A stretch of DNA of 64,000 bases from Eurosta solidaginis (lineage: Eukaryota; Arthropoda; Insecta; Diptera; Tephritidae), in assembly GCF_040869045.1 (NCBI RefSeq), contig NC_090323.1, forward strand, positions 37,442,066 through 37,506,065. Direction: 5' to 3'. A program made the translations under genes and the position numbers. Below, in pieces: positions 31,951 to 43,975 of the stretch (the first letter of the stretch is position 1; each line of letters opens with the position of its first letter). A model generated the notes under the pieces. It saw nothing but the letters and a program-made list of their open reading frames with translations. It had not been told where the DNA came from and ran no database searches.

Positions 31951-32869
31951 GAAAAATCGCGCCTGAGATATATATCACCAGAATATGCTCTCCTTACATA
32001 TCTATTATTTATGGTGCCGAAAAACTTTAGCCTTCTTATGCATTTGAAGCATCTAGTAATTTTTTGTGTGCATTAAGCCTACCTCACTGCCAAGTTATGA
32101 CTTCATAGCGGGAGGAATAATATTGTCATATGACAAGAGACGAAATTTGAAATAGACGCACCTCTATGAGCGTCAAACAACCTGGTCCAAAATCCTACCA
32201 CCCTAGTAAAATTTGTCGTTGGTGAACTTATCTGCACACTAAATCATAACAAAACGGATCAAAATCATATCAGCACTTTGATAAATGATTGCTTTAGTGT
32301 CTAGCTCTAATCAGCTAATTTATAGCTGTTTCCTTTATTGCTTTTACTTTGATATTCACTACATTCTTCTCTACTTTTTACTATATTTCATATACTCAAA
32401 ATTTTATTCAATTTCAATTCAAAACTACAAACATACATACACTCATATAAACACTTGTAACGCTTATCAACTTAACTACCGCTTCAATCTGAGCAGCTAG
32501 CTATCTACCTTTTCTGCTGTTTTAAGTTATTCAAAGATGTCATAAATCATTCTTGTTAAATATGAAGAAGAAGAAGCACACTTATATTTACATTTTTACT
32601 AGTGTGGTTAAAGTGCTTAAGTGGTTTTATATGACTATCGCATTGGATGAATGCTGACCAACAATAAAACTCATATCCTCGTTTACTCTTTTGCATAAAA
32701 TATGCACATCAATTTGGTCAATCATCTGGGCGTTGTACATCAAACACATTCAAATAAACCAGCTAACGTACTTCTGAGTTGAGTGTACAATAAAAATGAT
32801 TTCAGTCAGTTAGGGAGAGTGCAATTGTGGAAAGGATAGGATGCGCAAAAAACACATTGCCTGAGTTGA
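31951..32869. other. Unassigned AT-rich DNA
   Basis: No gene or known repeat recognised. Short frames (for example 32285-32500) lack domains. Confidence 0.35.
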
Positions 32870-33136
32870 ATGTTGAAATATTTATCAGAGATCGGCGATA
32901 TTGATAATTTTTGTTTGAAATGTCTGAACGAAGGAGATAGGAGTTATATAGATGATGATAAATCATCAAGCAGAAAAGGCGTGGACAGAAGCATGTGGCT
33001 GCGGAATTTCAAAGATCATGTGCAAATGCTACGATATAAGTCTAAAAAAGTTGCGCAAATCACTAAAGAGAGAGGACTTAAGGCCCATGATGTGCATAGT
33101 AACTGGACACTGTCTTCTGGAATAATAAGCTTATAA
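32870..33136 (+). CDS. Hypothetical 88-residue open frame
   Basis: ATG to TAA, with mixed polar composition unlike the AT-rich chance frames around it (GDRSYIDDDKSSSRKG, MWLRNFKDHVQML). No signal peptide, membrane segment or recognised domain. It abuts a dispersed repeat starting at 33135, so it may be an exon remnant or part of a mobile element. Confidence 0.25.
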   Translation: MLKYLSEIGDIDNFCLKCLNEGDRSYIDDDKSSSRKGVDRSMWLRNFKDHVQMLRYKSKKVAQITKERGLKAHDVHSNWTLSSGIISL

Positions 33137-33235
33137 GTTAATCCTGTTGTTGTTGTAGCGCTAACGACACTTTCCGAAGGCCTTGGGGAGTGTTATCGTT
33201 ATCCTGTGCTGGATGTAGATGTGGTACGTTCCGTT
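33135..33235. repeat. Dispersed repeat with GGAGTGTTATCG block, copy 3 (fragment)
   Basis: CTGTTGTTGTTGTAGCG, CCGAAGGCCTTGGGGAGTGT and GTGGTACGTTCCG match the head of the copies at 7660 and 20931. Confidence 0.5.
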
Positions 33236-33411
33236 TTTTCTACAAATTTTCTTAAAAGAAAAATTTTCTTGCACTGTTTTGTTCAGCAATTTATATTTTT
33301 TCCAACTGTGCTTAAGAGATTTAAGCCAATTTTTTGTAAAGTAAAAATGGAGTTAATCAAAGTCGCTTTTTCAGGGAATTGGAAGAAAAAAAAAACGATT
33401 TAGATGCCTAC

Positions 33412-33868
33412 GGAGGGTGAAGCCACGCAAGTGGTTGAACTTCTGACCGCCATTCACCTGGAAATGGTCAGAGCGATTCTTTTGCCAACGTCTCAAGCCG
33501 CTCACTACTTCCGTTCTCTTGCGGCCAGGTAACCTTTAGATAGCCACTGAACATACGTTTAGTAGTGAGCCAATGTGAAAAGCGACAACCAGGCTAGGTC
33601 ACCCTGCAAACTCAATATAACGGCTAACGGGGGGATCGGCGGCGTCTAACCAACACAAGGTGCGACTGCCAACGGACGTCTGTCTTGGATCAAGCGGATC
33701 GCTATATAAATGTGCCAGTAATATTTTCAGCCCCGCTGAGCGGGTTGTGCGCCGGGCTTTGGACACGCCACGTCAAACTACACTCCAATGAAAATATCTA
33801 AAAAACCTCGGATAAGAAGATAACCCCGGTCATAACCGTTCAGGTTAAGCTGAAATTAAGTAAGTAAG
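33412..33868 (+). mobile_element. Short retroposon (~455 bp) with TAAG tail and target duplication
   Basis: Flanked by AGATGCCTAC at 33402-33411 and 33867-33876 (10-bp target duplication). Body unusually GC-balanced, without a coding frame, and ending in AAATTAAGTAAGTAAG. A tetranucleotide tail and variable-length target duplication indicate LINE-mediated retroposition; it may be a 5'-UTR-derived or SINE-like element. No A/B box was found. Confidence 0.65.
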
Positions 33869-33949
33869 ATGCCTACATATATCTGACTTTCTCCCGCAAT
33901 AAATTCACTTCATATGATCTATTATTTTTTCCTTCAGGATTGACATCAT

Positions 33950-34500
33950 CCGGTTCTCAGACAAAATTGTGTACGGCGAAATCATAATGCGGATCCGTTA
34001 ATCAGAATTTGGCATTTGTAGTAATTAGAATATCCGTTGGACACGCTCTGTCTGCTTTTGGACAGATGGACGTTGAGTCAGTTCGACAAGCATTTCAGTT
34101 GGGTTTAGTACTTTAACGGTTGTTTAACTATCGAAGGAGATGTTGAATTCTCTAACCGTAGTAGCACTGGATATAATTCCATACACTGCATGAATAGCGG
34201 CAACTTTCGCTTGGAAAGTGTCATAGGCATGATCCCACCCAACTTCGATCCATCTGTGAATCAGTTAGCCAGTTTACTGCAACATTATTTTGCTCCAAAC
34301 AAATTCGATCTTCCTGGAGACGTTCTTCGTTCGTAAGAATTAGGGTATCGGGTTCGTCAGTACCATGGCTAGCAAAGATAACATAACCATAATTTAAGCT
34401 CTATTTGTAAGACGCTAACCAGGTTACCAAATGATACATGCAGACCGTAAAGCCTCCATCATCTGCCTTATTTTCTGGTAACAATTTCGGATTTAAATCC
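33950..34500 (-). pseudogene. LINE remnant with RNase H-like segment
   Basis: The minus strand reads FQAKVAAIHAVYGIIS and, slightly downstream, FNIS, DS, a stop and TTVKVLN. This resembles the FQAEVxAI...SDSQAAxKAL pattern of RNase H domains in I/R1-type LINEs. A further open stretch upstream (ILTNEERLQEDRICLEQ) is in another frame. Heavily decayed. Confidence 0.4.
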
Positions 34501-34659
34501 TATCAACTTGCATCTTTAGCTTCAGGCGCTGACTCCGCTTAGTCTCGCGGGTATACCACCATCTACGGCAACTTATCGGATACCTTTCTGGTGCGACTCG
34601 GAGATCCTCACGCTAATTTTAGCTTTCTCTTCGTAGCATTATTTGATTATATTAACCTT

Positions 34660-35021
34660 ATCACCATACACGCCGAAACCGAACATTACATATCCAGCCG
34701 TGCACTTGAAACGCTCTTTTGAGCCCGTGTTCGAAAATTTTTTGTAATTTATGTTTTGCGGCAATCCACCTACTAAATTTCATTAGCTTAGTGGTATTTG
34801 TTTTTCAATTATCTAATTTTTTCAATTTTTCTGAATTTTCGATATCAAAAAATTGAGCGTGGAATCGTGCTAACGGACGGACGGACTGGCGGAGATGGCT
34901 TAATCAAATTTTATTTCAATACTGATGACTTTGATATATGGAAGTCTATCAATTCCTTTATATTTGTAAAACCAACCAATCAAAGTTATAATACTCAGTG
35001 TACAAGTACAGCTGAGTATAA
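34660..35021 (-). mobile_element. Family-1 Helentron-like repeat, internally deleted, inverse
   Basis: ACCGAACATTACATATCC near 34678, CGATATCAAAAAATTGAGCG, ACGGACGGACGGACTGGCGG and GCTGAGTATAAA near 35010. Both ends are present but most of the interior and the minisatellite are missing. Confidence 0.6.
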
Positions 35022-35214
35022 ATTTGCCTTCAAAAGTATGCATCTTTTACATTTAGTTTCTAACTTTTCAATCAAATTTATATTTTCTTATTTTTAACTT
35101 ATATTTGTTTTAAATTAAGCGCCTGAATGTATACAACTGGTTGAAATGCTCCTAAAAAGTGTTTATTGACAGAAATTTTGGGATTCGCCCAAAAAAAAAA
35201 TATTTTTGTTAGAA

Positions 35215-35430
35215 CAACGTTTGGGCGTAGAAAAATACGCTTATCCTCGCTTAGACAATGCTTAGGAGACCCATCTAGCGGCAGTGGTTAAATAACTTGC
35301 TACAGCACAGGGTGTACCGAAAAGCGGAGACACAACCCTCTGTTGTATGGCTGTGTATAACATATAGCTGCATCAGTTGCGATGGATAGTGGACACGCAT
35401 AGAACACATAGAATTAGTGTAGAGGGTGTA
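35215..35430 (+). repeat. CCATCTAGCGGCAGT repeat family, copy 3
   Basis: TTAGGAGACCCATCTAGCGG, CAGTGGTTAAATAACTTGCT and AGCGGAGACACAACCCTCTG match the 20.3-kb copy. Confidence 0.55.
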
Positions 35431-35952
35431 ACATAGACACATATTTCAGTTACATCTGAGTATAATGCGTATTGAAATTGAGTAGTACTAATTTTATGCG
35501 CAGCAATTTCAGAGGTGTATTTAAAATGAAAACCAATTTCTCAAACCTAGAATTGTTAAGTACAAGAAATTTATGTAATAAGTAATACACACATAGATAT
35601 CACGCGGGAATTTGGTTCACCACAAAAACATGGGCCCGTAATCATAGTCGAAATAAAATGGAGTTTTATTGGTTTAAACATGGTTCTAAATTAAATATCA
35701 TTTTAAGTCTGTTATAGTCCATTTAAACACTATTTTATCTCTAAAAAAGTATTTTAAATTTAAAATGACATGAGCCTGATTTGTATTTTTTAAAAGAGGT
35801 TTTAAGTTGGTGGTCTGCTGTCAAAAGTTGCGTGAAATTAAACAATTTGCTACTTAAGTGCGATGAACTTAAATCGAAGTGAAAAAAGTCTTCTCCGGCA
35901 AGCAAATATACATCAGGAGCTAATTTATTATACCTAGAATGCGTATTAATAT
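35431..35952. other. Unassigned DNA
   Basis: AT-rich, no gene or repeat recognised. Confidence 0.35.
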
Positions 35953-36480
35953 TGTTACGAATATTAGCAACACTAAGGGGTACTGCCATCTCTAAGCCGA
36001 TGCTAAGCAGTGATTGTATGCACATCCATAAAACAATCATTATGTATCTATCAATCATTACGTCTACACATATGTACGTACATGCAGTGAAGAGCAACGC
36101 ACATCCACATGCATATATCCTCCCGAAAGTATGCAATGAAATAAGCTATAAAATCGTGCATCTGTAGTTACAGCTCTGAAATTTGATAGGTGATGGCCAA
36201 CTAGTAGATTCTGGAAATGGAAGCGCCTAGCAGATGCAGCGAGGAAATCAAAGAGTATATAAGGCCGCAACCGTAGAGGCGCTAGAATCAATTTTGATTA
36301 AGACGCCATCTGGCGAGCAATAGCAGTATTATTTTGAAAATCAGTTGTAGTGTTATTGTGAAGTACTTTAATAAAGGCCATTTTTCCATTATTCAATATT
36401 GGAGTTATTTATTCAACAGTTTAGTGATTCGAACTTAGCAGAAGGTTGCAAATAAGAGGATTTGCAGTAAATTCGTTACA
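35953..36480 (+). mobile_element. Solo LTR of a gypsy-type (Ty3) retrotransposon
   Basis: Begins TGTTACGAAT and ends ATTCGTTACA, near-inverted TG...CA termini, with ATAT on both sides (35949-35952 and 36481-36484). An ATAT 4-bp duplication is typical of insect gypsy-group elements. The 528-bp body has a TATA box in GAGTATATAAGGCC (about 36253) and a polyadenylation signal AATAAAGG (about 36370). No internal region follows, so it is a solo LTR from LTR-LTR recombination. Confidence 0.8.
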
Positions 36481-36763
36481 ATATGTTTGTGATGAAAATC
36501 ACACAATCTTAAAATGTGCGATGGTTACTTGGCTCCACATATGGGAAATCTTTAATTAAGACTATTCCGCATTCAAAGATATTTGTTAGTTTTGATATTT
36601 TAGTATCTTTTGAGGAAAAAGTAGCATCCTATACTGATTTTGGCATTAAATTTAGAAATAAATATTCAATGGAAGGCATTATTTACCACAGGCATCGATT
36701 TCTAATACATGTCAAAAAATTTAGGTAGAGGTGTCAAATGACGCGCTTTAATTTTGGAAGCAA

Positions 36764-37155
36764 TAATCCGAAGGCGGCCACCGTGGTGTGATGGTAGCGT
36801 GCTCCGCCTATCACACCGTATGCCCTGGGTTCAACTCCCGGGCAAAGCAACATCAAAATTTTAGAAATAAGGTTTTTCAATTAGAAGAAAATTTTTCTAA
36901 GCGGAGTCGCCCCTCGGCAGTGTTTGGCAAGCGCTCCGGGTGTATTTCTGCCATGAAAAGCCCTCAGTGAAAACTCATCTGCCTTGCAGATGCCTTTCGG
37001 AGTCGGCATAAAACATGTAGGTCCCGTCCGGCCAATTTGTAGGGAAAATAAAGAGGAGCACGACGCAAATTGGAAGAGAAGCTCGGCCTTAGATCTCTTC
37101 GGAGGTTATCGCGCCTTACATTTATTTTTTTTTTTTATTTTAATCCGAAGGCGGC
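36764..37155 (+). mobile_element. SINE with 15-bp target duplication
   Basis: TAATCCGAAGGCGGC at 36764-36778 recurs at 37141-37155. Between them is a full SINE: A-box-like GTGTGATGGTAGCGTGC, B box GGTTCAACTCC (36828-36838), the conserved body and an ATTTATTTTTTTTT tail. The target belongs to the foldback family seen at 19463-19681. It is the best-preserved family member here. Confidence 0.85.
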
Positions 37156-37340
37156 AAAGTAATACTTGTACTCTGTCAAGATATTTTTTGGTTGATGTAA
37201 TTTTGGTGATATTGTTGTACACAAAAAGAATTAACTAAAAAAGCATTTTGAGCCAGTTTTGCAGCCGTTTGAGGGTAATTATTCGGTTTTTTGTGAATAT
37301 CTAAACAATTTCTTATTTCTGACTTCTAATTATTGAATTA
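37156..37340. repeat. Foldback-family sequence downstream of the SINE
   Basis: TTTTTTGTGAATATCTAAAC and TTATTTCTGACTTCTAATTA resemble the interior and right arm of the 19.46-kb foldback element, much diverged. Confidence 0.35.
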
Positions 37341-38385
37341 AATTACAGAATTCTTGAATTCAATTCTACTGGCATTGCCTTTTGTGTGTTTTATTCCCCT
37401 TTACATTTGCCAATTCCTCTTAAAAGAAAGCGTGAAATAAAACACGGAATACACCAAGAATTAGCAACAAAAATTTTAAGAACTGCTTGGTACAGGCGTT
37501 GCTGAACTACTTCCCTCCTGTATCACCCTCTTAGTCTATGTCATGATCGATTTGAGTTCAATGATTTTCTAATGTAAAAGGGACTTATACTTTGTAGGGC
37601 CATGTACAATGGCTCAACATTCTAGGTTACTTCTTTCCTATGGAAAACTATACTAAATTCCCTTTATTTATGCTGACTTTGCGAAGACAAACCCAAATTT
37701 TATTTAACCTGATTATCATTGAATGGCCTGCATACCTACATATTAGTATCGAGGTTAGACATATCCCTATTCGGTTTCGGGTCTACTAAATTAGGGTCAC
37801 CTAACATTTAAGGTTTGCATTATTTTGGGTGCCACAACTGTCTTAAAGCAAACAACTTTTCATTACAACATTCTGACAAACTATATAAACTATTCAACAT
37901 GAATACGAGTGTATGCGTGGATAGCCATGTTGCTTCCTTTTCTTTAAGGAGCCCAAATCCGCTTTAACTACTTATTCGTTTATGTTGCGAGATTTAAATA
38001 GTTTTTTAAGATCAAAATGCGTTTTCAGGTACTCCTTTGACAATTTTTGTGCTATTGTAAGAGTTTTTGTCAAGTAAAAAATTACCATTTTTTATACGAG
38101 GAGTCAAGTAACCACGGTTGTAAGGAACAGGGTGAAATTTAAAAACTTCTAAAAAATTTCTTCATAGCGCCAACCAATACATTTTTTTCATACGGATACG
38201 CGGAAATTGTAAATTAGATGAAGTAGATTCTCGCACAAAAATGTAATTTTTTTTAGAATGGATATGTATTATATTATACGTATACAGAATTAATAAAGAG
38301 AAAAAAAATACCAAAATTAAAGTAATGCCTGGTTGTAACTTTCTCTGACACACATGCTTCCACATTCTTTCAAACTTCCGCTTAC
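37341..38385. other. Unassigned DNA, likely intron of the minus-strand gene
   Basis: No repeat match inside the window and no coding frame. It lies directly downstream of the splice donor at 38385 on the minus strand, so if the exon is real this is intronic. Confidence 0.35.
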
Positions 38386-39534
38386 CTTAAACTGCCTCGT
38401 TTCAAAAGTAGTTTTCGACGACAGTGATGAAGTGGATAGATGCGAGGGTGGTGGTAGTGGCGCACCATCAAAGAAACGGTTTTTATAATACGTCGAGTTC
38501 GCAACAGCAACGAAATTGTGCTGACTGCGATGCGAATCGGAGCGTGTGAGCGTGGTGACAAGTGGTGGTGGTGGTGAATGATTATAATCACTGTGAGAAT
38601 ATTGACTAAGTGAATGTGGACGATATGTTGATGGTATTTGTTGCTGTTGTTGCTGCTGTTGCTGGTGCGGCTGCTGAGTTGGATGATAGGCATTATGATG
38701 TGCTGTATATAATTGATGCGGCTGTTGTTGTTGTTGCTGTTGCACAGCTGATTGCTCCTGTTGCGAGGGCATTTGTTGTTGTTGCGCTACAAACTCAATC
38801 GGATGTTCACACTGACAACGTCCACCACCGCTTTCGTGGCGCGTTCTCTCCTCTACACTTTTGCTGGCGCTCAAATAACGTTTACGTGCATGTATATTTG
38901 GTGGATGCGGAGGTGGTGGTGGTATATCTGCAGGTGTAATAAAAGTATGTCCCATGTTGGCGCTTGCGGTTGTAGAGGTGTTGCCAAAAAGATTGTTTTC
39001 TATTGTAATACCACGCCCCGCTACGTTCATATCCATGCCGTTAATATCAATACTAATATTGTAATTGCTATGTTGCATTGAGGGTTGTTGATGCTTTTGT
39101 GTTTGCTGTTGTTGTAGTTGTTGTTGCTGCTGTTGTTGTTTTGGAGTATCATGTGGCCAATAGAATTCGGTGAATTCATCAAATGTAACAGTAGCTCCGC
39201 CGCTGGTTTTAGCCTCAACACTAATGTTACCCATACCACCACCAGCACCACTGTCGCTACACCCCTGATATAACGGTAGGTTGCTGTTAGCATTTGCGTT
39301 GGTTCTAATATGATTTGGTTGTATGGTAATATTATTGTGATGTTGATATTGTTGAGGTTTTGCTGGCCCATAGTTTTGCATTTGTTGTTGCGTTCCTGCG
39401 AGTGGTTGTTGTTGTTGCTGCATTGGTATGCGCATTATGCCACGCTGTGACTGTAAGGTGTGTTGTTGTTGCGGGTATTCTTGTTGTTGTTGTTGCTTGC
39501 GATGATGAAAATATTGTTGAGTGGCTGGAAGATA
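38386..39534 (-). CDS. Gln/His/Pro-rich coding exon of an unidentified host gene
   Basis: A frame open from about 39560 ends in AAG|GTAAGC, a strong splice donor (exon end 38386). The frame runs 23 codons past the donor to a stop, and that part is taken as intron. The encoded ~380 residues are low-complexity poly-Gln/His with PPPPPHPP, plus non-repetitive blocks such as VTFDEFTEFYWPHDTP, KRYLSASKSVEERTR and STYYKNRFFDGAPLPPP. No known domain or membrane segment. The first AG after a pyrimidine tract (GCGAAG, 39535-39536) would start the exon at 39534 in phase 0, matching the phase-0 donor of the exon at 50407. An alternative is initiation at ATG 39433-39435. The acceptor choice is inference. 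Confidence 0.65.
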
Positions 39535-40329
39535 CTTCGCGGCCGAATGCGTTGTTGGTATTTATTTTCGAAGTTATTATTGTTGTTGTTGTTATTTAAG
39601 TTATTGTTGTGCGTATTGTTTTACAGTGCATTTTACAGTTATTGTTATCCAAGTTGTGGCAGCACACAAAAAATAAAAAAAAAATTGCCAATATCAATCA
39701 TTGCTTTCAACTTTGCGAGTTTTGGTTTTCATGTTTTTGGTTTTGTTTTGTTGTTGTTGTGTTTTTTTTTTTTACTTGTTTGTGGTTTTTAACATGCGTT
39801 GAAAATTAATAATGGTTACCAAGCAAAAGCAATAAATATAGGCATGCAAAAATCGGAAACTCACTACAGCTACAAAAATAAAAAAACAACAATAAAGCTA
39901 CCCTAAAAGCTTTTTTGGGTAAAAGCAGTAGAAATTTCTGGTTTTTGTTTATTTTTTGCTAGCGAAAGTTGTTCATACTATGCATATTTGTATGTATCTA
40001 TATATTTTTTTTAGTAACCCACACAGTTTTTGAAATTATTAAATATACATGGTGATCGAAAATCACGATTTGGTACTACGCCCACGTGTTTCTGGGACCT
40101 AAGTCGTTCATAAAAGTAATAGACTTTCGATCGTTTTGATCACAGCAGATGACAACATAACATTAGAGCTGCCACAGGCCTCTGGTATTTGTAACAGCTT
40201 TAACCACAGAGCAAGGAAGGAGTCTTTAATAATTAGAAAACTGTTTGTGAAGTACAATGAAACATAGGCCGTAGCCTTTTATCTGCCAAGTCCCTGCAGA
40301 GAAAGAGTCTCAAACCAGCTCAATAAAGG
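39535..40329. other. Probable intron / upstream DNA of the Gln-rich exon
   Basis: Contains T-rich and TTG-repeat stretches (39570-39780 on the plus strand). No coding frame continues from the exon beyond the stop near 39560. Confidence 0.35.
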
Positions 40330-41380
40330 AACGGCAAAATATCTGTGCAGTCGGCAGGCTTCTATCTAATTCAGGAGCTTAACACTAAACCCAGAAGAAT
40401 TCAACAAGGGATGCTGCACGAGGTTGTAGTTCCCTACTAGAAGGAGTAACGATTGTATATTACGCCGATGACTGCACGATAATCGCAACAGGCTCTGGCC
40501 CTTCCATTGACGTATTTTGATGCAAAATTACCAACTATCTCCCTAGCGATTCCAGTTTCTTCCCCATGCGCGATTAACCATTGTCACCTACCGCATATTC
40601 GGTGACAAAGTGGACTCAATATTGAAAATCTATGTCGACGGCATTAGTCTAACGACTGTGCAGCACACAAAAATATTGTACTTTAAGTTCAGAGCTGCAT
40701 AGAAATCTGTAAGCCACTCGTTGGCAGAACTTGGAGCCAAGAAAAAAAATGCTCATAGGAACAGCAATTGGTCCACCGTTTGTATGCGTCTACGATAAGT
40801 TCATCCAGATTTAAAGAAACACCCTGGAGGAAGCTGCAGTCCTGCAAAAAAACCTCTTAAAACTGCCATGTCAAACAGAACACCATTTACACAGCGAGAC
40901 GGGAATACTCGCTAACAAACAGTTTCTATTAAACATCCAGCAACCTGGACATCCCAACAGACATCTGTTGGAAGAGGCTCTTCCTCCCAGGAACGCAAAA
41001 AGTCATCCCCGCAAGCACCACAAGGAAATCCGGCATTTAAAAATTCAGCCGCATGAAGAAAGGGAACACAAACAGGCACTCACAAACATCCATAAAAAGA
41101 CCTCGGACTATAATGCCGGAGATTGGCCGGTGAGCCCCGTTCTTAAAGACGAACACTCTTAATTCGCCGTTGAGGAAAGCAAGAAGACGCCCGTCATGCT
41201 ATCTCAACTTCGATATGGATACTGTATTTTGTTAAACTCTTTCCTATCCAGAATCAACTCGCGACATGCTCAATGTAAGTCCAACTTGTAATATGTTGCC
41301 ACATGGTAGCAACCACTTTCTCAATTGCAATGTGAAACCAACGCCTCTAATACCCTATCCCCTTTTGTAATGCCTCACAA
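40330..41380 (+). pseudogene. Jockey-like LINE remnant (RT to C-terminus)
   Basis: In order the plus strand shows a decayed SRQASI region, a deletion, GVTIVYYADDCTIIATG (YADD at 40463-40474), then EHHLHSETGILANKQFLLN, QQPGHPNRHLLEEALPP and EIRHLKIQP. A C-terminal stretch corresponds to the Cys/His end. This is the jockey-clade RT C-terminal layout. Several stops and shifts interrupt it. It lies in the putative large intron of the minus-strand host gene. Confidence 0.75.
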
Positions 41381-41639
41381 TGTCAAAAGTGTCACAATGT
41401 CGAATTGTCAGAATTAGAACTAGTACCGTCTCTAAATGCGATGATTATGCGCTAGTTAGGAAAAACTGCTATTCGCTGCGTGGAAGTTTTATTACAAAAA
41501 ACATCAGTAAGGATCACTTAAAACTTCAACTCTTCTTAACATTAAATTATGAAAAGTTAGTGATTCATTAAAGAAGTGTATAGTTGTGTGTATATACAAC
41601 CCCAGTAAATTCCACGAGCTAGACAATTTGTTCATAACA
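41381..41639. other. Unassigned DNA between LINE remnants
   Basis: A 63-codon plus-strand frame (41380-41571) has no recognised domain. Confidence 0.3.
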
Positions 41640-42240
41640 CGACACGAATTTACCAACCAAGAACTTGTGGAAAAATCTCAAGTCAGAAGGGATTGCATGT
41701 AAAAATGATTCGAAATGCGATTTGGACCCTGACTCGATCAATGACTTCTTTTACAGTCGAGTATATATATAAATAATCGAAATTTCAAACTTAATGAAAA
41801 TGTGATGTACACACCAGACACGGGTAACAAATTTAAAAAAGCCAATGCCGTTGGTGACAACGGTATAAGCCTTAAGTTTGTAAAACTAATTGCAATCAAC
41901 ATTGTTTCAACGTTAACACATATTATTAACTTTTCGATAACGATAGGGGTGATTTGACTATGATGTCACTTTTAGATTTTTTGACACAGTAGATCACTCC
42001 ATTCTCTTAATGAAATTACGGCATTACTTTGGATTCTCTTCTACTGCTGCAAGATTTCTCGAAAACTTTCTTACACATTTTTGGCAGAAAGTAGTAGTTA
42101 AAAGTGGTTGCTCTGAAACGAACTGGCTGCACTCCGGGGTGCCTCAGTGATCTATACTTGGACCAATTTTGTTCATTATGTTCATTAAAGATATTACTCA
42201 TTGTTGTAAAAGTATTTCAATACACGGAAACACTAATGCT
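41640..42240 (+). pseudogene. LINE remnant, CR1/Q-like RT
   Basis: Encodes LWKNLKSEGIACKNDSKCD and DLDPDSINDFFYS, then ANAVGDNGISLKFVKLI, IINFSITIG, FDTVDHSILLMKLRHYFG, SGVPQ-stop-SILGPILF and MFIKDI. This is the N-terminal to central RT of a CR1/Q/T1-type LINE. Stops, at least one shift and a truncated 3' end make it a pseudogene. It ends at a piece of the dispersed repeat (42240-42300). Confidence 0.7.
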
Positions 42241-43369
42241 ATAAAGATGTGTATTGCGCTTATCAATCACTTGAATCCCAGCTAATGACCGTCCTTGAGT
42301 TTCATTGATAGGGATAGGAAATTGGAGGCATTTAAAATTGAAAAGGCATATTTATCGGTATCAATGAAATCCTTGGTTTTAATCTTTTTTGTTATACAAA
42401 TTTTCCAATAAAATGAATTGCTTCAATGACATAAGCGCGGAGCATCCAAATCACGAAGCATAAATATTATGAGCCTTTTTTAAGGATCAGTCGATTGGAA
42501 GGAATCCCTAATGTCTCAAAAGAGTTAAGAAACTCAACCGGATATGCACAGCTTGCAATTCTCAAACGACTGTGTTAGTAGAGGGATGAGTTGTCTCGGT
42601 CCTAATGATATTAAAATCCTCATTTTAAGGTGCCAAAAATGCACTTTCTCGAAACCATTTTTAGTTTGTAAAGATATATTCAATATTTGGAAAAACATTA
42701 GTTATTAAGACTTCAGGTGATGTCATCATTTCGCAAAAACTTGAAGGAAAAGAAATCACACCTGATAGTAAAGGAATTTCAAAAATTTGTTTAGCAAAAG
42801 CTGCTGTTGAAGTGCTTTAGCCAAAATGAGCTCTAATATTCCTAAAGAGAGTACATTTTTGTAAGTAAAGCCATCGATAGACGAAAAAGCGCGCATTTAC
42901 TTCATCTGCGGCTATTCCACCAAGTAAGAGGAAAACACAACCCTTGGGATGATCATTACACCTCAAATCCTTAAGGCTTCGGTGTAAACCTGGCAGCGAC
43001 TGTTTTATGAAGCATTCATCCCACACCCTCAATTTGGCCTGAACGTTTGCCTATGTTGCACTAAGGTGTATCAAATGTTTACAGACAGTGGTAATTTAAA
43101 TGCGGAGTGAACTGCACGTCCACCACACAAAGGGTATCCGCGGTAACCGAGAAAGCAACTGCCATAGTGATTTCTATTTTTGCTCTTAAATCAATTAATA
43201 TCAAATTTAGCAGAAATATTTTGTCCGGTTCCTCAAGGCGCATCCAAAAATACCAACCCTAAAGATAACAAATCCCAAGAGAATACTAAAGGAATAACAG
43301 CGAAACCCAGGTCTACAATTAAACATTACGTGTTGGTATAACCTACGTTTTTACGGCAACAATAGTTCT
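42241..43369. other. Mostly unassigned DNA
   Basis: 42240-42300 matches the dispersed repeat at 21160. The rest has no gene or repeat I can identify. Confidence 0.35.
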
Positions 43370-43972
43370 GAAAAATCTCATTTATCTTCTTTTTCTCAAT
43401 TCCATATATTACTGGTGCTGTTAGGACTTAGCGTGATATAGCTCCTTACCCATTTTCGTCATCTTACCATTACTACATCCAGAGATATGTATGGGAGGTG
43501 ACGCGCCCCTTTTATATATCGAAATTATTTTCAGCCTACGACCATCCTTGGAAGGTTTCTAGGGGGTGGTGCAAATTTGGTTGTGATCGGCAGATCCGTT
43601 TAGGACGTAACTCGATTTATACCTACATACAAACATACATAACTTGTATTTTATACATATATACTTATATATAGATAGACTGAGGTAGATAGACTGAAGT
43701 TAACAAAATTTTTTAACGGCTGCAGATTACTAAACGTCCAAAAAGAATAACAGCTAATCTCAAATCTGCAGTCAAATTTTAGCTGATAAAATAACCCAAG
43801 CTTGTAGGTTCCACGCCCCCTTTTCCCCAATTCTACATTTTACTGGAGGTGTTAGGACTTAACGTCATATAGCTCCTTAGCAATTTTCATTACCCTACCT
43901 TTACTATATCCAGAGATATGCAGTATGATATATTCTACTTGTATGAGAGGTGCCACTCCTTTTTTTTATCTA
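43370..43972 (+). repeat. Two direct ~170-bp repeats
   Basis: The segments at about 43395-43510 and 43828-43965 share CATTTTACTGG, TGTTAGGACTTA, ATATAGCTCCTTA and ATCCAGAGATATG. They flank a GGAAGGTTTCTAGGGGGTGG block. Non-coding, unrecognised family. Confidence 0.5.
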
Positions 43973-43975
43973 TGA

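Noticed and set aside
38610..39081. Plus-strand frames rich in Val/Ala/Leu opposite the Gln-rich exon
   Set aside because: Shadows of CAG/CAA codon runs read on the other strand.
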